55,830 nt of DNA. It comes from an uncultured Saprospiraceae bacterium. GTDB lineage: Bacteria > Bacteroidota > Bacteroidia > Chitinophagales > Saprospiraceae. The stretch's first letter is position 1; each line of letters starts with the position of its first letter. The notes beneath the pieces were generated by a model. That model was not told where the DNA came from. It was given only the letters and a program-made list of their open reading frames with translations, and did no database searches. Below, one piece after another: positions 1 through 9,181 of the stretch. The position numbers and the translations under genes were made by a program. The stretch spans positions 1 to 55,830 of the forward strand of contig CALFUK010000149.1 of the NCBI GenBank assembly GCA_937929945.1, written 5' to 3'.

Positions 1-2025
1 CAATTGGACAGCCTACAACGGGCCTTGGACCAAGCCTCCACTTGGAAAGATAAGATCAATGCACATCAAGATCTTGCAGCATACTACACGACTGCGGACT
101 CTTCTCAGGTCATGCAGCACATTGATGCGATGCTGAAGATAGCTGAGCAAGAGCGTGACGACCTTAGTGTATATCAGGCTTACACTTCTTTAGCATCATT
201 CTATACACGGACCAGTCAATATGAACTGGCTGTCCACGCCATGAATCAGGTGTACCAGGCATCACTTAAGATGGACGAACCAGAAAAGACCTCGGCGGTG
301 CTGGGTAACATCGGAGTATTAAAGTATTACCTCAATGACATCGATAGTGCTCAGTATTTTCTCGACACAGCATATCAGATCAAGAGGACACTTCCCGAAG
401 TAGACTCCAGCAACTTGGCTCGAAATCTGAATTCTCTTGCCGTCATATCGAGCGAACTGAATCAATATAAGAAAGCCCTCATCTACCAAACAGAAGCGCT
501 CAAAATCACCCAGTCCATCAATGATCAGTCTACCTATCTACGCTCATTGAATGGGATAGCTAGTATTTACACGGATCTAAACGAGCCTGAGAAAGCGCTC
601 GAATATCAAATGAGAGCGTATCGCAAGGGTTTAGAACTCGATGATATGGAAGCAGCGGGTGTCGCAGCGCGTAATATGGGTATGAAGTACATGGACCGCG
701 ATGAATTGGATTCTTCGGTTTATTATTTACGCGAAGCATTGAAGCATTTTGAGAAAATAGGCTATCAGCGGGGCATTACCGAAGCTAACATTTCACTTGG
801 CGATTGGAGTGTGGAAAGCAAACAGTTAGGTCAGAGTATTCCCTACTACCAGCGAGCCATATCTTATGCTGAACAAATCAGCGACATGCGACTATTAGCT
901 AATGCGCAGAAGAATTTAGGATTGGTATACTTAGAAACTAAGGACTACTCAAGAGCTTTAGCCTTATTAGAAAATGGACTGGAGCTTTATGATAGGCTGA
1001 ATAATTCTTTCGGCTTGAAGGAATCTTATCTTGCCTTGAATAATTATCATGAGCAGAATAATAACTGGAAACAGGCTCATTACTATACCACGCAGTACAA
1101 AATATTATCTGACTCACTAGATCAGGAAAAACTGAATAAGGAGGTCAAAGCACTGCAAATCAAATATGAAACAGAACTAAAAGACTCAGAGATCAAAAGG
1201 CAAAATCTGGTGATTGAAAATCAACGGACCAAGCAGCGATTGACTTCCGGTATATCCTTCGCTGGTCTGTTGTCCCTCCTGGCAGGTGGCTTAGCATTTT
1301 GGTATCGGACTAAAAAAAATAAGCTGCTGTCTCAGCAAGATTTAGCTTTGAAATCGGCAAAAATCCTGGAGCTACAAAAAGAGAAAAAAATCATGGCGAT
1401 GTCCTCCATGATCGAAGGTCAAGAAGCAGAGCGAACCAGAATCGCCCAGGACCTGCATGATGGCCTAGGTGGACTACTGTCGTCTGTCAAGCTCAGACTG
1501 AGCAACATAGATAAGCAGGTCAAGGAGATAGAAAGCTACAATATCTATGAGCGTACCACCGAGATAGTGGACGAAGCCTGCAGTGAGGTCAGAAGAATCT
1601 CGCATAATTTGGTACCTGGAGCATTGAGGCTGGAGGGTCTAAAGTCCGCTGTCGAATTGCTAAGCCAGGAGCTGTCTGATGTGCATGGCTTACAGTTGAA
1701 GACGGAGATCTATGGTTTTGAGCAGATGAAAGATGACACAAAGGCCATTTTCATCTATCGGGTCATTCAAGAAGCGACCAATAACATCATCAAATATGCT
1801 CAGGCTTCGACAGTCTTGATTCAGCTGTTTGAAAGTGATAGCCAATATCAATTACTCATTGAAGACGATGGTGTGGGATTTGATGTCACTCAGGAGTCCA
1901 AAGGCTTGGGGATGCGCTCCATGGCCTCTCGAGTAGAATACCTCAAGGGAGAGCTGGAGATAGACTCGGTGATGAATGAAGGCACCACCATCAATATCAC
2001 AATACCAAAAGAGAAGCAAAATTAA
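1..2025 (+). CDS. TPR-containing sensor histidine kinase (5' end cut by window)
   Basis: Open reading frame without a stop back to base 1, so the true start lies outside the window; numbering here is from the TTG at base 4. Residues about 20-390 are tetratricopeptide-like helical repeats rich in Y/A/L, followed by a coiled coil, one membrane segment near 416-434, a second coiled coil, a HisKA_3 dimerisation/phosphoacceptor segment (RIAQDLHDGLGG, His485) and a HATPase domain (N box ATNNIIKYA near 591-599, G1 box DDGVGFD near 621-627, G2 near KGLGMRS). This is the NarL/DesK-type kinase layout common in Bacteroidota, with a TPR sensor instead of a ligand-binding domain. The response regulator at 2200 follows in the same direction and is the obvious phosphate acceptor. 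The stimulus cannot be read from the sequence. Confidence 0.93.
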   Translation, partial: QLDSLQRALDQASTWKDKINAHQDLAAYYTTADSSQVMQHIDAMLKIAEQERDDLSVYQAYTSLASFYTRTSQYELAVHAMNQVYQASLKMDEPEKTSAVLGNIGVLKYYLNDIDSAQYFLDTAYQIKRTLPEVDSSNLARNLNSLAVISSELNQYKKALIYQTEALKITQSINDQSTYLRSLNGIASIYTDLNEPEKALEYQMRAYRKGLELDDMEAAGVAARNMGMKYMDRDELDSSVYYLREALKHFEKIGYQRGITEANISLGDWSVESKQLGQSIPYYQRAISYAEQISDMRLLANAQKNLGLVYLETKDYSRALALLENGLELYDRLNNSFGLKESYLALNNYHEQNNNWKQAHYYTTQYKILSDSLDQEKLNKEVKALQIKYETELKDSEIKRQNLVIENQRTKQRLTSGISFAGLLSLLAGGLAFWYRTKKNKLLSQQDLALKSAKILELQKEKKIMAMSSMIEGQEAERTRIAQDLHDGLGGLLSSVKLRLSNIDKQVKEIESYNIYERTTEIVDEACSEVRRISHNLVPGALRLEGLKSAVELLSQELSDVHGLQLKTEIYGFEQMKDDTKAIFIYRVIQEATNNIIKYAQASTVLIQLFESDSQYQLLIEDDGVGFDVTQESKGLGMRSMASRVEYLKGELEIDSVMNEGTTINITIPKEKQN

Positions 2026-2199
2026 TCCTATAAAATACCCTCATGAATAACCGTTTGGTTTTCTTTTTTGTTGGTGGGCTATTACATATCGTATCAGATG
2101 GTATAATCCATTATTATCAAATGAAAATGATAACGCTCTAGTCAGCGAATAAAAGGGTACATTAGGTATTCAATTTTCTCATGCGAGATAACTGAGTTT

Positions 2200-2847
2200 A
2201 TGTCACAGACCATTAAAATACTATTAGCTGATGATCACCAATTGGTGTTAGACGGTCTGGCTATGATGCTAGGTAGCCAGCAAGACTTAGAAGTCGTCGG
2301 ACAAGCAAACAATGGTCATGAGGTCCTTACATTTTTAAAGCAACATGAGGCTGACATTGTACTATTAGACCTTAATATGCCTGAGATGAATGGGCTGGAG
2401 ACATGCAAAGCCATGAAGAAAGAGTATGGTCACGTCAAAATATTAGTGCTGTCCATGCTGTCTGATGTGAAGCTCGTGAAGAAGTTAGTGAAGGAAGGTG
2501 CTCATGGATACATGCTGAAAAATTCGGGTCAGAAAGAACTGTCAGAAGCCATAAAAAAGGTAGTGGCCGGTCAAAGTTATTATGATGCACGTATCGTCGA
2601 GCAAATGATGAGTGCGACACCTAAGGCCTCAGTCAGATCCGAATCTGTATTGCCTTCCCTATCTAGGAGAGAAAAGGAGATTTTACAGCTCATCATTGAA
2701 GAACACACCACCCAAGAGATTGCGAAAAAATTATTCATTTCAGCTGGAACAGTCGAAAGCCATCGACGAAATATGATCAGCAAGATGGGGGTCAGGAATA
2801 CAGCTGGCTTAGTCAGCAAGGCCTATGAGTTTGGTATCTTGACCTAA
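2200..2847 (+). CDS. LuxR/NarL-family response regulator
   Basis: A 215-residue two-domain regulator. The receiver domain shows the acidic pair D11-D12, phosphoacceptor D57 in VLLDLNMPEMNG, and the conserved lysine in YMLKNSG. The C-terminal domain, about residues 150-212, is a GerE/LuxR helix-turn-helix (LSRREKEILQLI ... IAKKLFISAGTVESHRRNM). It lies 174 bases after the kinase gene and is very likely its partner, acting as a transcription factor in the cytoplasm. The targets are unknown, but the adjacent TonB receptor gene at 3103 is a candidate by position only. Confidence 0.95.
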   Translation: MSQTIKILLADDHQLVLDGLAMMLGSQQDLEVVGQANNGHEVLTFLKQHEADIVLLDLNMPEMNGLETCKAMKKEYGHVKILVLSMLSDVKLVKKLVKEGAHGYMLKNSGQKELSEAIKKVVAGQSYYDARIVEQMMSATPKASVRSESVLPSLSRREKEILQLIIEEHTTQEIAKKLFISAGTVESHRRNMISKMGVRNTAGLVSKAYEFGILT

Positions 2848-3010
2848 AGCTTTCTAGAATAACTTGCCTCTTGGTTATCAGCCGAACTTTATAAGAACAC
2901 ATATCAACATAATTATGTACTGCATTTGGTTTGGGTATTTAATGATTATTGTATAGTTAGTCTTGGTGCATTATTATTATCTTGAGAAATCACTTACTGT
3001 ACAAACTTAT

Positions 3011-3105
3011 GAAACGTCTATGACGTAGATAATTAAGACACCCAAGTGGATGAGTAAACTTAGTTATTTGCTGACAGGCATTCAGTTCCAAAATTTAAAC
3101 ATATG
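3011..3105 (+). promoter_or_regulatory. Leader element copy A (before TonB receptor)
   Basis: About 95 bases ending at the ATG of the receptor gene. It shares ordered blocks with four other copies in this window: a GTC-t-ATGAC block, an ATAgcTAAG-like block, TGAtt, then CTTAGTTATTTGCTGACAGG, then AAAATTTAAAC just before ATG. The 21 bases starting CTTAGTTATTTG are identical to copy D at 42260-42290. It probably combines promoter and short 5' leader. Shared regulation is inference. Confidence 0.6.
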
Positions 3106-5880
3106 AAAAGACTATTTTATTCATCGCTTGCGGTATTCATCATACTGCACATCAGCCATTATTCATTTGCTCAACAACTAATTCAAGGAACAATTACAGC
3201 AGATGCCATTCCTTTGATCGGGGCTAATATCACTGTCCAAGGGACGAGTGAGGGTACTGTCACTGATGAGAATGGCTTCTTTTCGATGCAGACTGCGGCA
3301 GCTTATCCAGTTACCATTGATATCAGTTATTTAGGATTTGAAGATGAGTCAGTGGAGATCGCCAGTGCGGCACCTGTAGACCTGACGATGGGCGAATCTG
3401 CGATTATCATAGACGAATTAATTATTTCAGCTTCTCGGCGCGCTGAAAAACTGCAAGAAGCTCCAGCGGCAGTCTCGGTGCTCAATGCCTCAGAAATATC
3501 ACAGTCAGGTGGGGCACTACAGCCCATCCGAGCCCTGATCAATACCCCAGGCGTAGAACTACAGCAGCAGACAGGGCAGAGAATCAATATTGCGCTCAGA
3601 GGGAGTAGCGGTATATTCAGCACGGGCGTATTTCCGATGTTGGATTATCGTTCATTAATCTCACCTGGAATTGAATACTTCGATTCTCAGAATTCTCCGA
3701 TTAACAATATTGACTTAGAGCGAATCGAAGTCGTCTTAGGACCTGGGTCAGCGCTCTACGGGCCAGATGTGACGACTGGAGTGGTACACTTTATTTCTAA
3801 GGATCCATTCAGACACCCAGGTACGACTGCCGAACTAATCTATGGTGAGAGGAATACATTCAAAACAGCCCTGAGACATGCGGGGCACAATAAGAAGGCC
3901 ACCTTTGGCTACAAGATTAATGCGCGTTATGGATCAGGAGAAGATTTTGTACTGGATCCGACTGATCCCATTGGAGCCTCTGTGCTCTCTACATTTCAGA
4001 ATGATATCCGCAGAGGTACCGTAGTCGAACCAGGATTCGTAGATCCTCAGCAAGAGGGTATGATCCTGCAGTCTCCTGGCCAAGTACAGAAGCCTGAGTG
4101 GTGGTCTGCGATGCTCAATAGTCAGCTCTACTTTAGACCTGATGAGGATACCGAGGTCGTGACAGCGGGAGGTTGGAATGCGGGAAGCGCCATCTTCTAT
4201 AACGACTTAGGCGAAGGCTTTTCCTTCTCGAATGAATACTACGGTCAAGTCAGAGTCAAGCACAAAGGTCTCTTTGCCCAGACCTACTACATCCGAAATG
4301 ATGGGGGCAACGATGACAAACCAGTCTTTCTTAATCGCACCGGACTAATCGTGCCTCTGGAAAGAACTCACTTTGAAGCTCAGATTCAGTATAATTTTGA
4401 TGTTCCATCCTTTCTTGATTCCGAGTGGTCCACTGGATTCGACTATCGGATAGCAGGAGCTAATACTGAGAATCATGTCTATGGTAGAAATGAAGACCGG
4501 GACGATTATCGCATTGCTGGAGGATATCTCCAAGGAAAGCTGAGGCCGCATAAGAAAGTAGATGTCTTTCTGGCAGGTCGATATGATGGATATAACTTCA
4601 CGGATGAGAAGACCTTTTCGCCCAGAGCGGCAGTGGTCTACAAACCTAGCCAATATCACACCTTCCGCCTGAGTTATAACAAGGCAGCTAATCCGATTCC
4701 AGCATCCGACATATATTTTGATCTACCAGTTCAGACGACACCCGTATTCAATGTATGGAATCTGGGCGGGATCGAGACACAGACCTTTGGAGATACTCCT
4801 ATTATTGATTGGATCATCCCTGGGGTGCCTAATACTCCTTTTGAAGCTGGCTTTCCCCTAGCTGCTGCCTACGCGTTTGTTAATGAGGATGTAATCAGTG
4901 GTGTGGAGGCCTTGGGTAGCCAAGATCCAATGTTGGCCCCTCTTGTCCCTTTACTAGTCCAGCTGCTCAGAAGCCAAGCACCAGAGGGATTTGCACCTTC
5001 GCTGGTGAGTACAGATCTGAATGGAGAGGAGCTGCTCCCAGTGGATGTCCCTACAGTATTAATTTCATCACTTTCAGCTTATGAGTTCGGATACAAGGGT
5101 CTCTTTTGGGAAAAATTTGCTGCTGGATTTGATGTCTACTATTTTCGCCGGACCAGCGGAGGAGGCTTCGGCCAAGTGAGTCCGATCGTCACACTGACGA
5201 ATCTGCCTGCTGAACTGGGTGCAGGGGTACAAGCCACCTTTCAGCCACAGATAGAGGGGCTACTACAACAGAACGGATTTGATGCTGCGACAGCGGCTGC
5301 AGTAGCTGGTCAGATCGGTGCTTTGCTCAATGGTGCATATGCGCAGGGAGGACAGGGCTTTTTGGATGCTCTAGCTGAACAGGGCTTACCGTTCCATGGT
5401 ATTATCCCGACAGAGCAGGTGCCGCAGACTGGATTTCCTCAGCTGGCATTTGGCTATCCTACGCGCAATCCTGATGGCATCAGCGACGACTGGGGCTGGG
5501 AGTTTCACTCGAAGTATTATTTCTCCGAAAACCTGACCTCCTTCTTTAACTACACTTGGTTTAACAATCCTGGTGGTGAGGCTGGTGATCTGAATTTTCC
5601 ACAGAATAAAGTCAGGATGGGGTTGAACTATGGTCCTGCTTTAGGGCTTAAGGGTAGCTTATCGTACCAATGGAATCAAGCTTATACGTCTAATAATTCG
5701 ACGTATCCAGGTGAAATAGATGCTCGCTCACTGCTAGATGCGACACTAGGATATGGCTTCAATAATGGTCTGTCACTGGAAGCCTCTGCGACGAATCTCT
5801 TGAATAATGAATTCAGAACATTGCCGGGATTTCCAAAAATAGGCAGGATGATGACAGGCAGAGTCTTGTATAATTTCTAA
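3103..5880 (+). CDS. TonB-dependent outer-membrane receptor with N-terminal carboxypeptidase-regulatory-like domain
   Basis: A 925-residue protein. A signal peptide (residues 1-23, ending SFAQ) precedes a CarboxypepD_reg-like beta sandwich at about 25-95 (GTITADAIPLIGANITVQGT ... ENGFFSM). A TonB-box-like stretch (DELIISAS) comes before the plug (EAPAAVSVL ... LGPGSALYGPDVTTGVVHF), and a 22-strand-type barrel ends in the aromatic residue F (RVLYNF). No SusD partner follows, so this is not a classical SusCD glycan pair. Low-complexity Ala/Gln-rich inserts at about 590-640 and 705-760 are probably extracellular loops. The substrate is unknown. The downstream beta-helix and cytochrome genes may belong to the same function. 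Confidence 0.92.
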   Translation: MKRLFYSSLAVFIILHISHYSFAQQLIQGTITADAIPLIGANITVQGTSEGTVTDENGFFSMQTAAAYPVTIDISYLGFEDESVEIASAAPVDLTMGESAIIIDELIISASRRAEKLQEAPAAVSVLNASEISQSGGALQPIRALINTPGVELQQQTGQRINIALRGSSGIFSTGVFPMLDYRSLISPGIEYFDSQNSPINNIDLERIEVVLGPGSALYGPDVTTGVVHFISKDPFRHPGTTAELIYGERNTFKTALRHAGHNKKATFGYKINARYGSGEDFVLDPTDPIGASVLSTFQNDIRRGTVVEPGFVDPQQEGMILQSPGQVQKPEWWSAMLNSQLYFRPDEDTEVVTAGGWNAGSAIFYNDLGEGFSFSNEYYGQVRVKHKGLFAQTYYIRNDGGNDDKPVFLNRTGLIVPLERTHFEAQIQYNFDVPSFLDSEWSTGFDYRIAGANTENHVYGRNEDRDDYRIAGGYLQGKLRPHKKVDVFLAGRYDGYNFTDEKTFSPRAAVVYKPSQYHTFRLSYNKAANPIPASDIYFDLPVQTTPVFNVWNLGGIETQTFGDTPIIDWIIPGVPNTPFEAGFPLAAAYAFVNEDVISGVEALGSQDPMLAPLVPLLVQLLRSQAPEGFAPSLVSTDLNGEELLPVDVPTVLISSLSAYEFGYKGLFWEKFAAGFDVYYFRRTSGGGFGQVSPIVTLTNLPAELGAGVQATFQPQIEGLLQQNGFDAATAAAVAGQIGALLNGAYAQGGQGFLDALAEQGLPFHGIIPTEQVPQTGFPQLAFGYPTRNPDGISDDWGWEFHSKYYFSENLTSFFNYTWFNNPGGEAGDLNFPQNKVRMGLNYGPALGLKGSLSYQWNQAYTSNNSTYPGEIDARSLLDATLGYGFNNGLSLEASATNLLNNEFRTLPGFPKIGRMMTGRVLYNF

Positions 5881-5891
5881 TTTAGGATTGC

Positions 5892-5980
5892 GAAACGTCA
5901 TGATGTATATAGCTAAGGCACCCTAATGGGTGATTGCACTTAGTTCTTGCTGATAGGCTTGCAGTTTTAAAATTTATCAC
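5892..5980 (+). promoter_or_regulatory. Leader element copy B (first of tandem pair)
   Basis: Begins 11 bases after the receptor stop codon. It contains GAAACGTC as in copy A, ATAGCTAAGGCA, a small hairpin CACCC-TAAT-GGGTG, then TGATTGCACTTAGTT, TGCTGATAGGC and TTTAAAATTTA. It is followed at once by a second, more diverged copy. Confidence 0.55.
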
Positions 5981-5982
5981 CT

Positions 5983-6076
5983 AATACGTCCATGACATTG
6001 ATAGCTAAGGCATTTTAGCGACTGATTCAGCTTCGTTATGTACACATTGGTATCTCGACTTGAAATTTAAACTATG
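5983..6076 (+). promoter_or_regulatory. Leader element copy B2 (second of tandem pair, ends at ATG)
   Basis: Carries ACGTCCATGACATTGATAGC, TAAGGCA, CTGATTCAGCTTCGTTATG and GAAATTTAAAC, then the ATG of the beta-helix gene. The middle block is the least conserved of the five copies. The head-to-tail arrangement with copy B points to local duplication. Confidence 0.5.
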
Positions 6077-7306
6077 AAAAAAATATATCTACTATTCACT
6101 CTTGCTTTATGCATCATCTCATGCCAAACGCCCGTCGAAGAAGGCTTACTGTCAGTGGAGGATGTGGTGGCTACACTACAGAAGACCCTGATCATGGCAC
6201 AGCCTGGCGATCACATCAAGCTGCCAGCAGGCACATTCGAATTTAAGAGAAGTATCTCGCTGAATGATACACCGGACATCGCGATCACTGGTGCAGGCAA
6301 GGGTAAGACCATCCTGTCATTCAAAGGTCAGATAGAAGGAGCAGAAGGCATCTTAGTAAAGAATGTCAATGGTATCAGATTGGAGGGATTCACGGTCGTG
6401 GATTCTAAGGGAGATGCGATCAAGACCCAAGACTGCAAAAATGTAATCTTCAGAGATATAGAGACGACCTGGACTACAGGCAAGCTGGCTACTAATGGTG
6501 CTTATGGCCTCTATCCCGTCAGTAGCACGAATGTGCTGATGGAAGACTGCGAAGCCTCTTATGCCATGGATGCGGGCATTTACGTGGGTCAGTCCAATAA
6601 TGTGGTGGTACGTAATAACTATGTACATCATAATGTGGCTGGTCTGGAGATAGAGAACACGAGAGTCGGTGAGGTCTACGGGAATCGGGCGCATGACAAT
6701 ACAGCTGGAATGCTCATATTTGACATGCCTGATCTACCTCAACTGAACGGCGATAAAATTAAATTCTACGATAACTATATGGAGAATAACAATGGTGAGA
6801 ACTTCGCACCAAAAGGTATGATCGTCAGTACACTTCCACCCGGCACGGGAATGAATATCATGGCCCACTCCAATATTGAAATATATAATAACACCATCAA
6901 AAACCATAAGACGGTCGGCGTGATGGTCAATAGCTGGATGATCACAGGTCAGAGCTATGAGTCAGAAGGCTATGATCCATACTGTACGAATGTGTATATC
7001 CATGACAACAAATTCGAAGGAAACGAGGGGGTCACAGACCTGACGACGGATTCTGGTAAGCTCATCGCGAGTAGTTTTGGTGATGAGGCCTTTGACATCA
7101 TGATCGATGGCATCTTCAAACCAGGCGAGCCCAATAGCTATTGCTTTCAGAATAACGGGGATGTCAAATTTGTCAATCTGAATGCCCATATGGGTGTTTC
7201 TCCTGCTGATTTTAAAAAGAATGCCAGCCGTGATATGTCAGCTTTTGACTGTACGCTACCTGACTTTGATACCAGTGATCATAACTCGTGGTTAGCTGCG
7301 AGATAG
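6074..7306 (+). CDS. Parallel beta-helix repeat lipoprotein
   Basis: A 410-residue exported protein. A lipoprotein signal (LCIISC) puts the acylated cysteine near residue 17. Residues about 55-300 form a right-handed parallel beta helix with repeated N-rich rungs (NVIFRDIETTW, NVLMEDCEASY, NVVVRNNYVHHN, NIEIYNNTIKNH). It matches the recognisable family of beta-helix proteins that are genome neighbours of a diheme cytochrome (the TIGR03805/TIGR03806 pair, as I recall it), and exactly such a gene follows 35 bases downstream. The helix suggests polysaccharide binding or a lyase/epimerase-type activity, but no catalytic site can be named. Confidence 0.85.
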   Translation: MKKIYLLFTLALCIISCQTPVEEGLLSVEDVVATLQKTLIMAQPGDHIKLPAGTFEFKRSISLNDTPDIAITGAGKGKTILSFKGQIEGAEGILVKNVNGIRLEGFTVVDSKGDAIKTQDCKNVIFRDIETTWTTGKLATNGAYGLYPVSSTNVLMEDCEASYAMDAGIYVGQSNNVVVRNNYVHHNVAGLEIENTRVGEVYGNRAHDNTAGMLIFDMPDLPQLNGDKIKFYDNYMENNNGENFAPKGMIVSTLPPGTGMNIMAHSNIEIYNNTIKNHKTVGVMVNSWMITGQSYESEGYDPYCTNVYIHDNKFEGNEGVTDLTTDSGKLIASSFGDEAFDIMIDGIFKPGEPNSYCFQNNGDVKFVNLNAHMGVSPADFKKNASRDMSAFDCTLPDFDTSDHNSWLAAR

Positions 7307-7341
7307 TGAATAATTATTTTCAATGAGTGTAAAATGAACCT

Positions 7342-8460
7342 GTGAAGCTAAGAACAAACATCAATCAGAAGTGCCTTGTCTTTTCTGGATTTATCATGGT
7401 GCTCATGCTTTGCGCGCAGTGTACGCAGCAGGCAGAAGTGTATGGCATCCAGGTTTCTGATGCAGCATACGAGAAGCTGTCAGACTATCAATTTTTTGCA
7501 GGAGATATAGCCGAGCTTATGCCAGCTGAGGGTGTCTTACCCTACGAACTTATTTCACCTTTATTTTCGGATTATTCTCATAAGGAGAGATTTGTCTGGA
7601 TGCCAGATGAGACTGCGGCTCAGTATACCACCGAGCATGTCTTGGACTTTCCAGTCGGGGCTGTGCTCATCAAGAACTTCTATTATCATCATGATGAACG
7701 AGATCATGCCCAAGGTCGCCGACTGATCGAGACCAGACTCTTGATCAATCGTGGAGAGGAGTGGGACGCCTATGGCTATACTTGGAATGACGAGCAGACT
7801 GAAGCATACTATGATGTCGTCGGCTCCATCAAAGATGTCAGCTGGATCAATGAAGCTGGTGAGAAACAAACAGTAGACTACATCATCCCCAATAAGAATC
7901 AATGCAAAGGCTGCCATGCCTATGATAATAAGCTGAAACCCATCGGTCCTAAGGTCAGAAACATCAATAAAGACTTCGCCTATGCGGATGGATCTGCGAA
8001 TCAGCTGGCTAAGTGGGAGGCTGTCGGCTATCTCTCAGGCTACGATGATCTGGCTGATCATCCAGGAGTAGCCCAGTGGGATAATGTCTCGGCTGACCTA
8101 CAGGAGCGCTCCATGGCCTACTTAGACATCAACTGTGGTCACTGCCATAATCCCCAGGGAGCTGGCAGGACTTCGGGTATGACCCTACTCGCTGACTCTG
8201 AGCTGGGGCTGAAGGTAGGTGTGTATAAGCCTACTGTCTCGGCAGGTGCGGGGACGGGTGGTCATTCATTCTCCATCGTGCCAGCAGATGCTGATAAGTC
8301 GATCATGATCTACCGGATGAGCTCTACCAATCCTGGTGCCATGATGCCCGAGTTAGGTCGAAGAATGGTGCATGAAGAGGGTGTAGACTTGATCGCCAGC
8401 TGGATTAATGATATGGACCCTGACGCCTTCGAAGCACCCAGAGATGCTTCTCTGAATTAG
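7342..8460 (+). CDS. Diheme c-type cytochrome of the SO_2930-like family
   Basis: A GTG start gives 372 residues. The N-terminus has a hydrophobic signal ending in a cysteine-rich stretch (LCAQC), compatible with a lipoprotein or secreted protein. Two heme-attachment motifs are visible: CKGCH near residue 191 and CGHCH near residue 270, separated by a linker; a later methionine-rich end (MMPELGRRMVHEEGV) could supply an axial ligand. The protein would act in the periplasm or at the outer membrane as an electron carrier or oxidoreductase subunit. It is co-transcribed, judging by spacing, with the beta-helix gene, a pairing seen in other bacteria. The electron donor and substrate are unknown. 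Confidence 0.87.
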   Translation: MKLRTNINQKCLVFSGFIMVLMLCAQCTQQAEVYGIQVSDAAYEKLSDYQFFAGDIAELMPAEGVLPYELISPLFSDYSHKERFVWMPDETAAQYTTEHVLDFPVGAVLIKNFYYHHDERDHAQGRRLIETRLLINRGEEWDAYGYTWNDEQTEAYYDVVGSIKDVSWINEAGEKQTVDYIIPNKNQCKGCHAYDNKLKPIGPKVRNINKDFAYADGSANQLAKWEAVGYLSGYDDLADHPGVAQWDNVSADLQERSMAYLDINCGHCHNPQGAGRTSGMTLLADSELGLKVGVYKPTVSAGAGTGGHSFSIVPADADKSIMIYRMSSTNPGAMMPELGRRMVHEEGVDLIASWINDMDPDAFEAPRDASLN

Positions 8461-8511
8461 CCTATTCTTTTAATATTTTGAGTTTCACATACCCCATGTT
8501 GCCAGTGAGAT

Positions 8512-8973
8512 TTAGTGCGCGTGCTTTGAGATGAGCCGTGCTATACCTGGTATAGCCTCAGCCACGTGTGTGTCTGCATAAGATCTGAAGCGATCATAAG
8601 AGCCGCCTATGATCCGATTATGCACATTAGCCCGTCTCCGATCAGCAATGGCTAGGAGCGCGTCCGTGATTTCCGTGCTGTCTGGCTTCAAGAATGTGGC
8701 AAAGTCTGGCCGTGTCACAGGGTCAGTCTCTAGGTACGCTTGGTGCCAGGGCTCCATCGTCGTCAAGAATTCACCCAGCATATTGGATATGGTGTTGTGG
8801 ATGATTTTACCATTGTCAAGGCGGCGCACTAGCTTATAAGTATTCCTGATGGTAAAGCCAAAGAAGCCTGATTTAGATTCCATCTCTTCGTTGACTAACC
8901 CCACAGCATCTTCTATGAATAGATCCCTCTGGGTGGGTGTATCAATCAGCTGATGCAGTGTTGGGTGGGTCAT
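8512..8973 (-). CDS. DUF6918-like small helical protein
   Basis: About 153 residues, starting at MTHPTLHQLI. An upstream in-frame ATG at 9006 would add an 11-residue hydrophobic stretch; the downstream start fits the family better and neither has a clear Shine-Dalgarno. The pattern VGLVNEEMESKSGF ... FTIRNTYKLVR ... ALLAIADRRRANV ... YDRFRSYADTHVAEAIPGI resembles the DUF6918 family, known mostly from Actinobacteria, from memory. It is all helical with no membrane segment or catalytic motif. It stands alone, facing the cytochrome gene tail to tail. Function unknown. Confidence 0.6.
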   Translation of the reverse strand: MTHPTLHQLIDTPTQRDLFIEDAVGLVNEEMESKSGFFGFTIRNTYKLVRRLDNGKIIHNTISNMLGEFLTTMEPWHQAYLETDPVTRPDFATFLKPDSTEITDALLAIADRRRANVHNRIIGGSYDRFRSYADTHVAEAIPGIARLISKHAH

Positions 8974-9181
8974 CTGGGTCAAGAAAAGTAAAAAAAGAAG
9001 CGTCATATCTAAGAGATCTTAAACTACTGTGCGCTAATATATGGAGATGCATAGTCTGATGGTAACCTATAGGCAGCTTTAATTTTATAGTAACACTTAA
9101 TTTAGGAGGGCAGATTGCTTATGCAGCTTTTCCTATTTTTATATCTTTTCAGATAAGCATGGCTGTAGATTTATAAACATA

